From Bradyrhizobium sp. Ghvi (lineage in GTDB: Bacteria; Pseudomonadota; Alphaproteobacteria; Rhizobiales; Xanthobacteraceae), in contig NZ_FOVU01000001.1 of assembly GCF_900115265.1 (NCBI RefSeq), forward strand, positions 62,001-126,000: DNA of 64,000 bases. Direction: 5' to 3'. The notes beneath the pieces were generated by a model. The model saw only the letters and a program-made list of their open reading frames with translations. It had not been told where the DNA came from and searched no databases. Shown piece after piece: positions 42,926 through 52,559 of this stretch (positions within the stretch are counted from its first letter, which is position 1; each line of letters starts with the position of its first letter). The translations under genes were made by a program, and so were the position numbers.

Positions 42926-42951
42926 GACCCGTTACCGCGCTGTTAACAGAC

Positions 42952-42966
42952 TTAAGGAAGCGTTAA
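42952..42966. promoter_or_regulatory. Candidate CtrA box 2 (TTAA-N7-TTAA)
   Basis: TTAA-GGAAGCG-TTAA at 42952-42966 is a second exact match to the CtrA consensus; a further lone TTAA lies between the two boxes at 42943. It is 80 bases before the uvrC start. Confidence 0.45.
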
Positions 42967-43045
42967 CGGGAACTGCGCGCGCGAGCCTGTGCGCGCCGCA
43001 TGGCCGGAACTTCAAATCGATCCCCCCAGCGCCTAAATTCGCTCC

Positions 43046-45109
43046 ATGGTTCACGATTCCTCCGACAACCCGGACGACGCGCACGCGCGCAAATCGCCGC
43101 AGGCCGCGAAGGCCGACGCCCCGCCCGAGGGGCTGACACCGCCCGACCTCGATCCCGCTGTTGCCGGCGGCGACGACGAGGACGATGCGCGGCTGCCGGA
43201 CATTCTGGAAGAGAGCGGCGCGATCGGCGAAGAGCCGCTGGCGAGCGGTCACGAGGCGATCGAGCGTGCGGTCCGGCTCGCGCCGACCTCGCCCGGCGTC
43301 TATCGCATGCTCAGTGCGAACGCCGACGTGCTCTATGTCGGCAAGGCCAAGAACGTCAAAAAGCGCCTGTCCAGCTATGCTCGCCAGAGTGCACCGCTGC
43401 CGGCGCGCATCCTGCGCATGATCGCGGCGACGGTGACCGTGGAGATCGTCTCGACCACGACCGAGACCGAGGCCCTGCTGCTGGAAGCCAACCTGATCAA
43501 GCAGCTGCGGCCGCGCTTCAATGTGCAGCTGCGCGACGACAAGTCGTTTCCCTACATCCTGATCACCGGTGACCATTGGGCGCCGCAGATCCTCAAACAT
43601 CGCGGCGCGCAGACTCGCCCCGGCCGCTATTTCGGCCCGTTCGCCTCCGCCGGCGCGGTCAATCGCACCATCACCGCACTTCAGCGGGCATTCCTGATCC
43701 GCTCCTGCACGGACTCCTTCTTCGAGAGCCGCACCCGGCCCTGCCTGCTCTATCAGATCCGCCGCTGCGCCGGCCCCTGCACCCGCGAGATCGACTTCGG
43801 CGGTTATACGACGCTGGTGCGTGAAGCCACCGATTTCCTGTCCGGCAAGAGCCATGCGGTGAAGCAGGAGCTTGCCGGCGAAATGGAGAAAGCTTCCGGC
43901 GAGCTCGAATTCGAGCGGGCCGCGCTCTACCGCGACCGCCTCGCAGCGCTGTCGGCGATCCAGTCGCAGCAGGGCATCAATCCGCGTACGGTCGAGGAAG
44001 CCGACGTGTTCGCCATCCACCAGGAGGGCGGCTTCTCCTGCGTCGAAGTGTTCTTCTTCCGCACCGGCCAGAACTGGGGCAACCGAGCCTATTTCCCGCG
44101 CGCGGAGAAGAGCTTTACGCCGGAGGAAGTGCTGGGGGCCTTCCTCGCCCAGTTCTACGATGACAAGCCGCCGCCGAAGTCGATCCTGCTCTCGCACGAG
44201 ATCGAGGAGATGGAGCTGCTCGCCAACGCGCTCTCGATCAAGGCCGGCCACAAGGTCGAGGTCACCGCGCCCAAGCGCGGCGAGAAGAAGGAGCTCGTCA
44301 CCCACGCGCTGACCAACGCGCGGGAAGCGCTCGGCCGCAAGCTCGCCGATACCGCAACCCAGAGCCGCCTGCTCGACGCCATGGCCACGACGCTGAACCT
44401 GCCGCATGCGCCCAAGCGCATCGAGGTCTATGACAACAGCCATATCCAGGGCACCAACGCGGTCGGCGCCATGATCGTCGCCGGCCCGGACGGCTTTGTG
44501 AAGAACCAGTACCGCAAGTTCAACATCAAGTCGGAAGGGATCACGCCGGGCGACGACTTCGCCATGATGCGCGAGGTGCTTGAACGCCGCTTCAAGCGCC
44601 TGATCAACCCGCCCGAGGAGAGCGCAGCCAAAGCCAAGGACGACGATTTCCCGCAATGGCCCGACCTCGTCATCATCGACGGCGGCCGCGGCCAGCTCAA
44701 CGCGGTCCGCGAGATCTTCGCCAATCTCGGATTGACCCAGGTGTCGCTGATGTCGGTTGCCAAGGGCCCGGATCGGGATGCCGGCCGCGAGACCCTGTTC
44801 ATGCCGGAGCGCGAGGCAATCAAGCTGGAGCCACGCGACCCCGTGCTCTATTTTATCCAGCGCCTGCGAGACGAGGCCCATCGCTTCGTCATCGGCTCGC
44901 ACCGCAAGCTCCGCAAGAAGGACATCCGCGAGGCCGGTTTGCAGGAGATTCCGGGTATCGGCCCGTCACGCAAACGTGCCTTGCTGCATCATTTCGGAAC
45001 CCTGAAGGAGATCGAACGCGCCTCGATCGCCGACCTCGGCAAGGTTCCTGGGGTGAGCGCGGAGAGCGCCCGCAGGATTTTCGACTATTTCCATCCCCAG
45101 CCGGGATGA
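43046..45109 (+). CDS. uvrC: Excinuclease ABC subunit UvrC with N-terminal extension
   Basis: 687 residues. Makes both incisions in nucleotide excision repair. An acidic, Pro-rich extension of about 65 residues precedes the GIY-YIG nuclease ([30 protein letters not shown]). Then come [22 protein letters not shown] cysteines ([13 protein letters not shown]), the UVR motif ([14 protein letters not shown]), the RNase H-like C-terminal nuclease ([10 protein letters not shown] and [14 protein letters not shown]) and the helix-hairpin-helix ([26 protein letters not shown]). The UvrB partner is at 8.1 kb. Confidence 0.96.
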   Translation: MVHDSSDNPDDAHARKSPQAAKADAPPEGLTPPDLDPAVAGGDDEDDARLPDILEESGAIGEEPLASGHEAIERAVRLAPTSPGVYRMLSANADVLYVGKAKNVKKRLSSYARQSAPLPARILRMIAATVTVEIVSTTTETEALLLEANLIKQLRPRFNVQLRDDKSFPYILITGDHWAPQILKHRGAQTRPGRYFGPFASAGAVNRTITALQRAFLIRSCTDSFFESRTRPCLLYQIRRCAGPCTREIDFGGYTTLVREATDFLSGKSHAVKQELAGEMEKASGELEFERAALYRDRLAALSAIQSQQGINPRTVEEADVFAIHQEGGFSCVEVFFFRTGQNWGNRAYFPRAEKSFTPEEVLGAFLAQFYDDKPPPKSILLSHEIEEMELLANALSIKAGHKVEVTAPKRGEKKELVTHALTNAREALGRKLADTATQSRLLDAMATTLNLPHAPKRIEVYDNSHIQGTNAVGAMIVAGPDGFVKNQYRKFNIKSEGITPGDDFAMMREVLERRFKRLINPPEESAAKAKDDDFPQWPDLVIIDGGRGQLNAVREIFANLGLTQVSLMSVAKGPDRDAGRETLFMPEREAIKLEPRDPVLYFIQRLRDEAHRFVIGSHRKLRKKDIREAGLQEIPGIGPSRKRALLHHFGTLKEIERASIADLGKVPGVSAESARRIFDYFHPQPG

Positions 45110-45203
45110 ACTAAAGGGGCTGTAGTCATATGGTCGTCGCAGGCCGCACCTCAATTGGGGACGGACGGTTGACCTTCTGGCTTGAGCGGTATTGGTAGGA
45201 CGG

Positions 45204-45821
45204 ATGAACATCGCCACGACACGAGGGACGACCAGCCGCGCGATGTCCCTCCCGAACATCCTGACCTATGGCCGGATCGCCGCGATCCCCGTCGTAGTCG
45301 GATGCATCTATGCGCAGTCGATCCTGGATTACCCGTTGTGGCTGCGCTGGGTCGCGGTCGCGATCTTCATCGGCGCCGCGGTGACGGACTATCTCGACGG
45401 CTATTACGCCCGGATCTGGAATCAGCAATCGGCGTTCGGCCGGATGCTCGACCCGATCGCCGACAAGCTGCTGGTCGCCTCGTGCCTGCTTATGCTGGCC
45501 GCCGACGGGATCATCCATGGCTGGTCGCTGTGGGCCGCCATCGTGATCCTGTGCCGCGAGATCCTGGTCTCGGGCCTGCGCGAATATCTCGCCGCGCTGC
45601 GCGTCAGCGTGCCTGTGACCAAGCTCGCCAAGTGGAAGACCACGGTTCAGCTCGTCGCCATCGGCTTCCTGCTCGCAGGTCCAGCCGGCGACGAGGTAGT
45701 TCCCGTGGTTTCGCTGATCGGCCTCATCCTGCTGTGGGCCTCGGCGATCCTGACCATGTACACGGGCTACGACTATTTCCGCGCCGGCATCCATCACCTC
45801 ATCAAGGAGGACGAGGGATGA
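45204..45821 (+). CDS. pgsA: CDP-diacylglycerol-glycerol-3-phosphate 3-phosphatidyltransferase
   Basis: 205 residues, multi-pass inner-membrane protein making phosphatidylglycerophosphate. The CDP-alcohol phosphatidyltransferase signature D-x2-D-G-x2-A-R-x8-G-x3-D-x3-D is complete in TDYLDGYYARIWNQQSAFGRMLDPIADK. The start is the ATG at 45204 after TAGGACGG. Its stop overlaps the moaD start by 4 bases (ATGA), an arrangement typical of alphaproteobacteria. Confidence 0.94.
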   Translation: MNIATTRGTTSRAMSLPNILTYGRIAAIPVVVGCIYAQSILDYPLWLRWVAVAIFIGAAVTDYLDGYYARIWNQQSAFGRMLDPIADKLLVASCLLMLAADGIIHGWSLWAAIVILCREILVSGLREYLAALRVSVPVTKLAKWKTTVQLVAIGFLLAGPAGDEVVPVVSLIGLILLWASAILTMYTGYDYFRAGIHHLIKEDEG

Positions 45822-46069
45822 AGGTGAAGTATTTCGCCTGGGTGCGCGAGCGCGTCGGGAAGGCCGAGGAGACCATCGAGCCGCCCCCAAGCGTGCGCAC
45901 AGTCGAGGAGCTGATCGCCTGGCTGTCAGGCCAGAGCGAGGCCTATGCCTATGCCTTCGAGAAGCCGAAGGTGATCCGCACCGCGATCGACCATGCCCAC
46001 GTCAAGGCCGACGCCGCCATCGCAGGCGCCCGTGAGATCGCGTTCTTCCCGCCAATGACCGGCGGCTAG
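45818..46069 (+). CDS. moaD: Molybdopterin synthase small subunit (sulfur carrier) MoaD
   Basis: 83-residue beta-grasp protein ending with the essential C-terminal Gly-Gly (FFPPMTGG), which is thiocarboxylated and delivers sulfur to precursor Z. The start MKVKYFAWVRERVGKAEE overlaps pgsA. The partner moaE begins four bases after its stop. It is a cytosolic heterotetramer component with MoaE. Confidence 0.93.
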   Translation: MKVKYFAWVRERVGKAEETIEPPPSVRTVEELIAWLSGQSEAYAYAFEKPKVIRTAIDHAHVKADAAIAGAREIAFFPPMTGG

Positions 46070-46072
46070 ACA

Positions 46073-46558
46073 ATGGCTTCCTCCCCTGTGACCACCTGCC
46101 CCGTCGCCATCCGCATCCAGGAAGACGATTTCGACATCGCGCGCGAGATCGAAGTCCTGACCGGGAGCCGCACTGATATCGGTGCTGTCGTCAGCTTCTC
46201 CGGCATCTGCCGCGCCGATGACGACAGTTCGAAGATCGCAGCGCTCACGCTCGAGCATTATCCCGGGATGGCCGAGGAAGAGATCAAGCGCCATGTCGAC
46301 GAAGCCGTGTCGCGCTGGCCGCTCAACGGCGTCACGGTCATCCACCGCGTCGGACGGTTCATGCCCGGCCAGAACATCGTACTGGTGCTCACCGCCTCGC
46401 AGCACCGCCGCGCGGCATTCGAGGCGGCCGAATTCCTGATGGATTATCTCAAGACCAGCGCGCCGTTCTGGAAGAAGGAAGAGAGCGCCACCGGCACCGG
46501 CTGGGTCGAGGCCCAGGCCCGCGACGACGAGGCCGCCGCACGCTGGACCAAATCCTGA
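46073..46558 (+). CDS. moaE: Molybdopterin synthase large subunit MoaE
   Basis: 161 residues. GAVVSFSGICRADDDSSKIAALTLEHYPGMAEEEIKR, VTVIHRVGRFMPGQNIVLVLTASQHRRAAFEAAEFLMDYLKTSAPFWKKE contain the conserved active-site Lys-rich segment (KTSAPFWKKE) and the HRVG block. Converts cyclic pyranopterin monophosphate to molybdopterin with MoaD. Its stop overlaps the start of prmB by one base. Confidence 0.94.
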   Translation: MASSPVTTCPVAIRIQEDDFDIAREIEVLTGSRTDIGAVVSFSGICRADDDSSKIAALTLEHYPGMAEEEIKRHVDEAVSRWPLNGVTVIHRVGRFMPGQNIVLVLTASQHRRAAFEAAEFLMDYLKTSAPFWKKEESATGTGWVEAQARDDEAAARWTKS

Positions 46559-47517
46559 TGGCAAAAGTTTCGAAAAAGACCACGCGCGGCCGCGCCGCGC
46601 CCAAGCTCGCCAAAGTCGGACCCTCCGAGCTGCTCACGCTGATTGATTACGTCCGCTATGCGGTGAGCCGTTTCGTCGAGGCCAAGCTTGCCTTCGCCCA
46701 CGGCACCACCGATCCGGTCGCCGAAGCCGCCTTCCTGATCTGCGAGGCCCTGCATCTGCATCCCGACCAGTTCGAGCGCTTTGCTCACGCCCGCGTCACC
46801 GCGGCGGAAGGCAAGACCCTGCTCGATCTCATCCATCAGCGCGTGACGACGCGTAAACCGGCCGCCTATCTCGTCAACAAGATCTACATGCGCGGCCTGC
46901 CGTTCTACGTCGACGAGCGCGTCATCGTGCCGCGCTCGTTCATCGGCGAGCTCCTGGATTCGCATTTCGGCGGCGACGGAGAGCCGGGCTCGCTGATCGA
47001 CGATCCCACCTCCGTCGAGCGCGTGCTCGATCTCTGTACGGGATCTGGATGCCTTGCGATCCTCGCCGCGTATCACTTCCCGAACGCGACGGTCGATGCC
47101 GTCGACGTCTCCAAGGGCGCGCTCGAGGTCGCGGCGCGCAATGTCCGGGAACATGGGCTGGATGAGCGGATCACGCTCTATCGCGGCGATCTGTTCGCCC
47201 CGCTCGGCGACAGCAAATACGATCTGATCATGACCAACCCGCCTTACGTCGACGCGAAAGGCATGGCGGCATTGCCGCCGGAATGCCGGGCCGAGCCCAA
47301 ACTCGCCTTCGACGGCGGCGCCGACGGCCTCGACCTCGTCCGCCGCATCCTGCGCGATGCACCCGATCACCTGACGCCGGATGGAGGGTTGATCTGCGAG
47401 ATCGGCCGCGGCCGCGAGCTGGTCGACGAGGCCTTTCCGGAACTGCCCCTGCTCTGGCTCGACACCGAGGAGTCGGAGGGCGAGGTGTTCTGGATCGCGG
47501 CCGCCGATCTCGGCTGA
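46558..47517 (+). CDS. prmB: 50S ribosomal protein L3 N5-glutamine methyltransferase (PrmB-like)
   Basis: 319-residue class I SAM methyltransferase. The SAM site is VLDLCTGSGCLAILAAYHFP and the catalytic/substrate motif NPPYVD is present. The N-terminal helical domain (LIDYVRYAVSRFVEAKLAFAHGTTDPVAEAAFLICEALHL) matches PrmB rather than PrmC. It methylates Gln150 of L3 in E. coli. It follows moaE in a TGATG overlap, an unexpected but conserved-looking coupling. Confidence 0.9.
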   Translation: MAKVSKKTTRGRAAPKLAKVGPSELLTLIDYVRYAVSRFVEAKLAFAHGTTDPVAEAAFLICEALHLHPDQFERFAHARVTAAEGKTLLDLIHQRVTTRKPAAYLVNKIYMRGLPFYVDERVIVPRSFIGELLDSHFGGDGEPGSLIDDPTSVERVLDLCTGSGCLAILAAYHFPNATVDAVDVSKGALEVAARNVREHGLDERITLYRGDLFAPLGDSKYDLIMTNPPYVDAKGMAALPPECRAEPKLAFDGGADGLDLVRRILRDAPDHLTPDGGLICEIGRGRELVDEAFPELPLLWLDTEESEGEVFWIAAADLG

Positions 47518-47596
47518 TCGCGCGCGCCCGGCGGAACAAGTCAAATTCCGCCACGTTCACCCTCCGACGAATGTCTCGCTCTCGGAGGATGTCCGC

Positions 47597-48184
47597 ATGC
47601 TTGCGCCATCGGGCGAATTGCTGCGCGCCGGCATGGCGCTCAAACTCAATCATCTCAAGCGTGCCGCGCAATCTTACCTGCGTGACCGCACCGGCCAGGC
47701 CACCGGACGGGTGACGTCCTATGCGGTCGCGGCGGGACTGTTCGCTGTAGCCGGACTTTTCCTGATCGCGGCCTTCTTTGTCGGCCTGATCGCGCTGTAT
47801 CGCTGGGTTGCCATCACTTACGGGCAATTCTGGGGTTTTGGCGCCGTCGCAGTCGTGCTGCTGGTGCTCGCCGCGATCTGCGCGGGTGTGGCGATGGCCC
47901 AAATGAACCGCCGGCCCAAGCCGATCGTGCCGCTCGCCAGCCGCATGCGGGTGGCGATCGCCACGCCGCGGATCCCGCGCGGAACTGTCAAGGAGGCCGT
48001 GAAAGAGGTCGCGACGACAATTCCGCTGGTGCCGACGGCACCGGGCGAACGCGGTCATCACGGCCATACTTTCTCAGGCCGAACCAACCGCCCCGTGCAA
48101 CTTGGCCTGATGCTTGCCGCACTCGGATTGCTGGGCTTCACGGCAGCGCGTCGGCGGCGCCACAATCACGGACTGGACGCCTGA
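47597..48184 (+). CDS. Membrane protein, phage holin-like (DUF1469-like)
   Basis: 195 residues with three hydrophobic segments: VTSYAVAAGLFAVAGLFLIAAFFVGLIALYRW, WGFGAVAVVLLVLAAICAGVAMAQM and a C-terminal LGLMLAALGLLGFTAARRRR. A cytosolic basic linker connects the last two. Similar to small holin-like membrane proteins (superfamily III holin/DUF1469). GGAGG lies 8 bases upstream of the ATG. It is followed, one base after its stop, by the YihY-family gene. Confidence 0.65.
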   Translation: MLAPSGELLRAGMALKLNHLKRAAQSYLRDRTGQATGRVTSYAVAAGLFAVAGLFLIAAFFVGLIALYRWVAITYGQFWGFGAVAVVLLVLAAICAGVAMAQMNRRPKPIVPLASRMRVAIATPRIPRGTVKEAVKEVATTIPLVPTAPGERGHHGHTFSGRTNRPVQLGLMLAALGLLGFTAARRRRHNHGLDA

Positions 48185-48185
48185 C

Positions 48186-49316
48186 ATGCGTGCGCGGCAC
48201 TCCGAGCAGCTCGACTCTTGGCTGCTGGTCGCCGCCACGGCTGTCTTCGTCCTCTCGGCGGAACGCTACTTTCAGGAATCGGAGTTGCTCCGGCTTGGAC
48301 CGCCGCAAGATCACCGCAACGACGAAGCGAACTCTCCGGAAACGAACCCGGCGCGCGCGGCGACCCAGCCCGGCCATGGCCGCCGCGCGAAAAGCCCCTT
48401 CACGATTCCCTGGGCCGGCTGGAAGGATATTTTCTGGCGCACCTATCAACGCATCGGCGACGATCGCCTGCTCGCGACCGCCGGCGGCGTCGTGTTCTTC
48501 GGGCTGCTCGCGATCTTCCCCGCCGTGACGGCGCTCGTCTCGTCCTACGGCCTGTTCGCCAATCCCGCGACCATCAGCGACAATCTCCAGAAGTTGGCGA
48601 TGATGCTTCCCGAAGGTACCTTCCAGGTCGTCCAGGAGCAGGTCGGACGCGTGGTGTCGAAGGGCAGCACGGCGCTCGGCGCCACCTTCCTGTTCGGCCT
48701 CGTGCTCGCAATCTGGAGCGCCAATGCGGGCGTCAAAGCAATCTTCGACGCGCTCAACGTTGCCTATGAGGAGCGCGAGAAGCGCAGCTTCATCAAGCTG
48801 AATCTCGTGTCATTGGCCTTCACGGTCGGCGGCATCGTGGCGCTCCTGCTGATGGTGGGGGCCGTCGTCGCCTTCCCGCTCGCACTCGATCATCTCGGCA
48901 TGGCCCCCGAAAGCAAGCTGATCGTCGCGCTGGCACGATGGCCGCTGCTGTTCCTCATCCTGCTGGTGGCGCTCGCCATCCTCTACCGCTTCGCCCCGAG
49001 CCGCGATGCCCCGCGCTGGCAGTGGCTGAGCCTCGGCGCGGTGACGGCCTCCATCCTCTGGATTGCAGGCTCGGCGCTGCTCTCCTGGTATCTCTCGTCC
49101 TTTGCCAACTACAACGCGACCTACGGCTCGCTCGGCGCGGCCATCGGATTGATGATGTGGATGTGGATGTCGGCGATCGTCATCATGTTCGGCGCCGAGC
49201 TGAATTCGGAGATCGAACGGCAGACCCTGCGCGACACGACCACCGGCCGGCCCAAGCCGATCGGCAGCCGCGAGGCGGTCTCGGCCGATACGGTCGGCGC
49301 CGCTGCGCCGTCCTGA
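48186..49316 (+). CDS. YihY/virulence factor BrkB family membrane protein
   Basis: 376 residues from the ATG at 48186, which directly follows the stop of the upstream gene. Family blocks: WKDIFWRTYQRIGDDRLLATAGGVVFFGLLAIFPAVTALVSSYGLF, GATFLFGLVLAIWSANAGVKAIFDALNVAYEE and YNATYGSLGAAIGLMMWMWMSAIVIMFGAELNSEIERQ. Six transmembrane helices. Despite older names it is not a proven RNase; the transport or envelope function is unknown. Confidence 0.85.
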   Translation: MRARHSEQLDSWLLVAATAVFVLSAERYFQESELLRLGPPQDHRNDEANSPETNPARAATQPGHGRRAKSPFTIPWAGWKDIFWRTYQRIGDDRLLATAGGVVFFGLLAIFPAVTALVSSYGLFANPATISDNLQKLAMMLPEGTFQVVQEQVGRVVSKGSTALGATFLFGLVLAIWSANAGVKAIFDALNVAYEEREKRSFIKLNLVSLAFTVGGIVALLLMVGAVVAFPLALDHLGMAPESKLIVALARWPLLFLILLVALAILYRFAPSRDAPRWQWLSLGAVTASILWIAGSALLSWYLSSFANYNATYGSLGAAIGLMMWMWMSAIVIMFGAELNSEIERQTLRDTTTGRPKPIGSREAVSADTVGAAAPS

Positions 49317-49452
49317 TCTCGCGGCTATCCCCTCGAATCAACAATGATGTTAAGCTCACTTGGCCTAGGGGGAGCATGAGGCATGACGGGTGCGAATTGC
49401 GGCCCGTGTTTTCCCGGATGAGGCAGTCAGCTCTTGAGGCGTAACGCGCGGC

Positions 49453-50919
49453 ATGATTCGCATTTCGACGATCTTCATCGCCATCTGCATGGTTCTGGTC
49501 GCGGCCTCGCTCGGGCTCGTGCTCTATGCGGTCGCCGGCATCAGCGGAACCGAATCCGCGATCGTGGCGCTGACCGCGCTGACCTTCTTGATCCTCTATA
49601 ACGCCGTGTCGATGCGGCTGCGCGATCGCAGCGATGTTGGCGGCCAAATCGCCGATCTCTCGCGCGGCACCGCCGACCTCGCCCGCCAGGTGGCCGAGTT
49701 CGGGCGCCGATTAGCTGCGATCGAGGGCCGCATCGCCTCGTCCAATTCGGCCAATTCCGACCGTGTCCAGTCGGTGGTCGGTGAGATCAACGAGCTCGGC
49801 GGATTGGTCAGGCAACTCGCCGCCACGGTGTCCACGCATGAGGACCTGCTGGCTGGCCATGCGCCGGCGCCGGCCCCCACTCCGACCGGAAAGCTGGAGC
49901 CGGAAGTGCCTGCTGACCCGATCGCCCCCTTCGAGGAGCGGCCTGCCGCTCCTCCTCCGCTTCCTGCGCCGCCGCGGCCCCCAGCGCCGGCGGCCAAAAC
50001 CGCGAGCGCCGCTCAGACCGTCAACGGCCGTAACCAGACCCAGATGCTGGCGACGCTGCGCAACGCCGTCGACGACAACCGCATCGACATCTTTCTCCAG
50101 CCCATGGTCACACTGCCGCAGCGCAAGGTGCGGTTCTACGAGGCTGTGACGCGGGTGCGCGACGAACGCGACCAATTGATTGCCGCCGAGGAATTCATCA
50201 GCATCGCCGAGGCGTCCGGACTGATCGGGCGCATCGACAACATGGTGCTGCTGCGCTGTGTCCAGGTGCTGCGCCGGCTGATGGTGCGCAATAAGGATGT
50301 CGGCGTCTTCTGTAACATCGCGGCGTCAACGCTCGGCAATTCCACCACATTCGCGCAATGCCTCGATTTCCTCGAAGCGAACCGGGCGCTGGCGCCGTCG
50401 CTGGTGCTCGAGTTCAAGCAATCGACCTTCCGCGGCCTCGGCCCCGCCGAGACCGAGAATCTCGCGGCGCTGGCGCAGCGCGGCTTCCGCTTCTCGATCG
50501 ACCATGTCACCGACTTGCGGATCGAGCCGCGCGAGCTCGCCGACCGTGGCGTTCGTTTCATCAAGGTTCCAGCCTCTCTCCTGCTCGACCCGAAGCAGGC
50601 ATCGAGCTCGGACATTCATCCCTCCGACCTGTCCGATCTGCTTGGCCGCTTCGGCATCGACCTGATCGCCGAGCGGATCGAGGGCGAACGCGCGGTGGTC
50701 GACCTGCTCGACTATGACGTGCGGTTCGGCCAGGGCTTTCTGTTCGCGCCGCCCCGGCCATTGCGGCCCGAAGGGGCATCTGCTACCGGCGGGGCCTCGC
50801 CGCAACAGGCGCAGGACATTCAGGGATCCAATGGCCCCGGTATACCCAGCGCAGGCACGACGCCTGCCCCTCCGTCATCGCGCCTCACCGGCAACGCAGC
50901 GCTCGCGCGCCGCATCTGA
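49453..50919 (+). CDS. TipF-like membrane protein with degenerate EAL domain
   Basis: 488 residues. Two N-terminal transmembrane helices (ISTIFIAICMVLVAASLGLVLYAVAG and ESAIVALTALTFLILYN), a coiled-coil region (IADLSRGTADLARQVAEFGRRLAAIEGRIAS), a Pro-rich linker, then an EAL domain from about 195. Catalytic positions are changed: EAL is EAV (Glu230), and the DDFG metal site reads IDHV, though Glu, Lys (FIKVPA) and QGFLF positions remain. This is the architecture of Caulobacter TipF, a catalytically inactive c-di-GMP-binding protein that places flagella. A c-di-GMP receptor is the likely role. Confidence 0.75.
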   Translation: MIRISTIFIAICMVLVAASLGLVLYAVAGISGTESAIVALTALTFLILYNAVSMRLRDRSDVGGQIADLSRGTADLARQVAEFGRRLAAIEGRIASSNSANSDRVQSVVGEINELGGLVRQLAATVSTHEDLLAGHAPAPAPTPTGKLEPEVPADPIAPFEERPAAPPPLPAPPRPPAPAAKTASAAQTVNGRNQTQMLATLRNAVDDNRIDIFLQPMVTLPQRKVRFYEAVTRVRDERDQLIAAEEFISIAEASGLIGRIDNMVLLRCVQVLRRLMVRNKDVGVFCNIAASTLGNSTTFAQCLDFLEANRALAPSLVLEFKQSTFRGLGPAETENLAALAQRGFRFSIDHVTDLRIEPRELADRGVRFIKVPASLLLDPKQASSSDIHPSDLSDLLGRFGIDLIAERIEGERAVVDLLDYDVRFGQGFLFAPPRPLRPEGASATGGASPQQAQDIQGSNGPGIPSAGTTPAPPSSRLTGNAALARRI

Positions 50920-50934
50920 TCGGCCGTGCGCGTC

Positions 50935-51789
50935 ATGACCACGCTGCATTTCGCACAAAGCCTGCGCGAACTCGTCGCCGGGGTCGATGTCGTGCTCAGC
51001 GACATCTGGGGCGTGGTCCATAACGGTTTGGAATCGTTCCCCGAGGCCTGCGAGGCGCTGCACACCTATCGTAGCCACGGCGGTACGGTGATCCTGATTA
51101 CCAACGCGCCACGCCCGGCCGACTCCGTGCAGCGGCAATTGCGCAAGCTCGGCGTCGCCGACGAAACCTATGACGCGATCGTCTCCTCGGGCGATTTGAC
51201 GCGGCTCTATGTCGCTGAGCATCCCGGCCGCAAGATGTTCTGGCTCGGTCCCGAGCGTGACAACTCCATCTATCGCGGCCTCGATGCGACGACCGCTCCG
51301 CTGGAGGAGGCCGACTACATCGTTTGTACCGGCCTCTACGACGACGAGACCGAAACCGCGGAAGACTACCGCGGCATGATGCTGAAGGCGCGCGAGCGCA
51401 AGCTGACCCTGATCTGCGCCAACCCCGACATCGTGGTCGAGCGCGGCGACCGGCTGATCTATTGCGCCGGCGCGATCGCGGAGCTCTATCGCGAGCTCGG
51501 CGGCGAGGTGATCTTCTACGGCAAGCCGCACCGGCCGATCTACGAGCGCGCGATGGCGCTGGCCGGCGAGCGTCAGGGCCACCCGATCGACAGGAAAAAG
51601 GTGCTGGCGATCGGCGACTCCGTTCGTACCGACCTGACCGGCGCGCGCGAATTCGGCATCGACTGCCTGTTCGTCACCCGCGGCATCCATGCCGAGGAGT
51701 TCGAGGGCCTCGACCAGCTCGATCCCAAGTCGGTGCTGGAATTGTTCGGCCACCCGCCGAAAGCGCTGGTGCGCGAATTGAAGTGGTGA
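50935..51789 (+). CDS. HAD-superfamily hydrolase, TIGR01459 family
   Basis: 284 residues. Subfamily IIA HAD: motif I VVLSDIWGVVHNGLESFPEA (nucleophile Asp; the acid/base position is Trp-Gly instead of Asp), motif II ILITNAPRP, motif III/IV around YGKPHRPIYERAM and VLAIGDSVRTDLTGAREFGIDCLFVTRGIH. It resembles NagD/4-nitrophenyl phosphatases. Substrate unknown. The replacement of the second catalytic Asp in motif I suggests reduced or altered phosphatase activity. Confidence 0.82.
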   Translation: MTTLHFAQSLRELVAGVDVVLSDIWGVVHNGLESFPEACEALHTYRSHGGTVILITNAPRPADSVQRQLRKLGVADETYDAIVSSGDLTRLYVAEHPGRKMFWLGPERDNSIYRGLDATTAPLEEADYIVCTGLYDDETETAEDYRGMMLKARERKLTLICANPDIVVERGDRLIYCAGAIAELYRELGGEVIFYGKPHRPIYERAMALAGERQGHPIDRKKVLAIGDSVRTDLTGAREFGIDCLFVTRGIHAEEFEGLDQLDPKSVLELFGHPPKALVRELKW

Positions 51790-51813
51790 CGACAGCGGTC
51801 GAAAGCAGACGCC

Positions 51814-51896
51814 GCCATGGCCGGGCTTGACCCGGCCATCCACGCCTTCCTTCATCTCCAAAAACGTGGATGCCCGGGACAAGCCCGGGCATGACG
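51814..51896. repeat. Dispersed palindromic repeat, class C
   Basis: CCATGGCCGGGCTTGACCCGGCCATCCACG at the left, CGTGGATGCCCGGGACAAGCCCGGGCATGACG at the right. Located between the convergent HAD and CheY-like genes; a possible bidirectional terminator. Confidence 0.75.
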
Positions 51897-51933
51897 AAAC
51901 CAGAGAGAGAGCTGGAGACCGACGAAGCGCGGC

Positions 51934-52329
51934 TTACGCGCTCGCCATATCAGGGAAGACCGCCTCGATCTTGGTCTTCAGCGTCGCCGCGTTGAACGGC
52001 TTGACGATGTAGTTGTTTACGCCGGCCTTCTTGGCCGCGATCACGTTCTCGGTTTTGGATTCCGCCGTGATCATGATGAAGGGCGTGGTGGCGAGGTTGG
52101 GATCGGCCCGCACTTCGCGTAGCAGGTCGTAACCCGTCATCGGCTCCATGTTCCAGTCGGAAATCACCAGGCCGTACTTCTTGCCACGCATCTTGTTCAG
52201 CGCCGCCGAACCGTCGCTGGCATCATCGATATTATCGAAGCCAAGCTGCTTCAGCAGATTCCTGATGATACGGATCATGGTGCTGTAGTCGTCCACCACT
52301 AGAACCGGCATCGACAAATCAACCGCCAT
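51934..52329 (-). CDS. cheY: CheY-like single-domain response regulator
   Basis: 131 residues, receiver domain only. Asp13-Asp14 (LVVDDYSTMIRIIRNLL), phospho-acceptor Asp58 (LVISDWNMEPMTGYDLL), Thr88 (IMITAES) and Lys110 (YIVKPF) are all present, and the NMEPM loop is CheY-like. It would bind the flagellar motor or act in chemotaxis signalling; no che or fli genes are in the window. The leader has TTAA elements spaced by eight bases, not a true CtrA site. Confidence 0.87.
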   Translation of the reverse strand: MAVDLSMPVLVVDDYSTMIRIIRNLLKQLGFDNIDDASDGSAALNKMRGKKYGLVISDWNMEPMTGYDLLREVRADPNLATTPFIMITAESKTENVIAAKKAGVNNYIVKPFNAATLKTKIEAVFPDMASA

Positions 52330-52559
52330 CTCGACTCCCCCAACGCATACTCAGGAATATTCAAAAACGGACCTGACGGGCCGGGGCCCTCAGTTCCACC
52401 TTCCAAGCACTTAGCATCAAGGCGTTAAACAGCGCGTTAACTGGGGTAACCCGGGGCGGATCGAAATCATGTCCGCCGCGGCCATATCGGCCCGCTTGAC
52501 TTCAATGGGCGGCTCAAGCCACGGTCCCGGCCGACCCCGCCGGCTCGAGAATTCCCCTG

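Noticed and set aside
42932..44902. A 656-codon open frame antisense to uvrC
   Set aside because: Shadow of uvrC; composition typical of antisense frames in high-GC DNA and no recognisable domain.
52425..52440. TTAA-N8-TTAA upstream of the CheY-like gene as a CtrA box
   Set aside because: Spacing is eight, not seven, and only one copy is present, so it does not meet the consensus.
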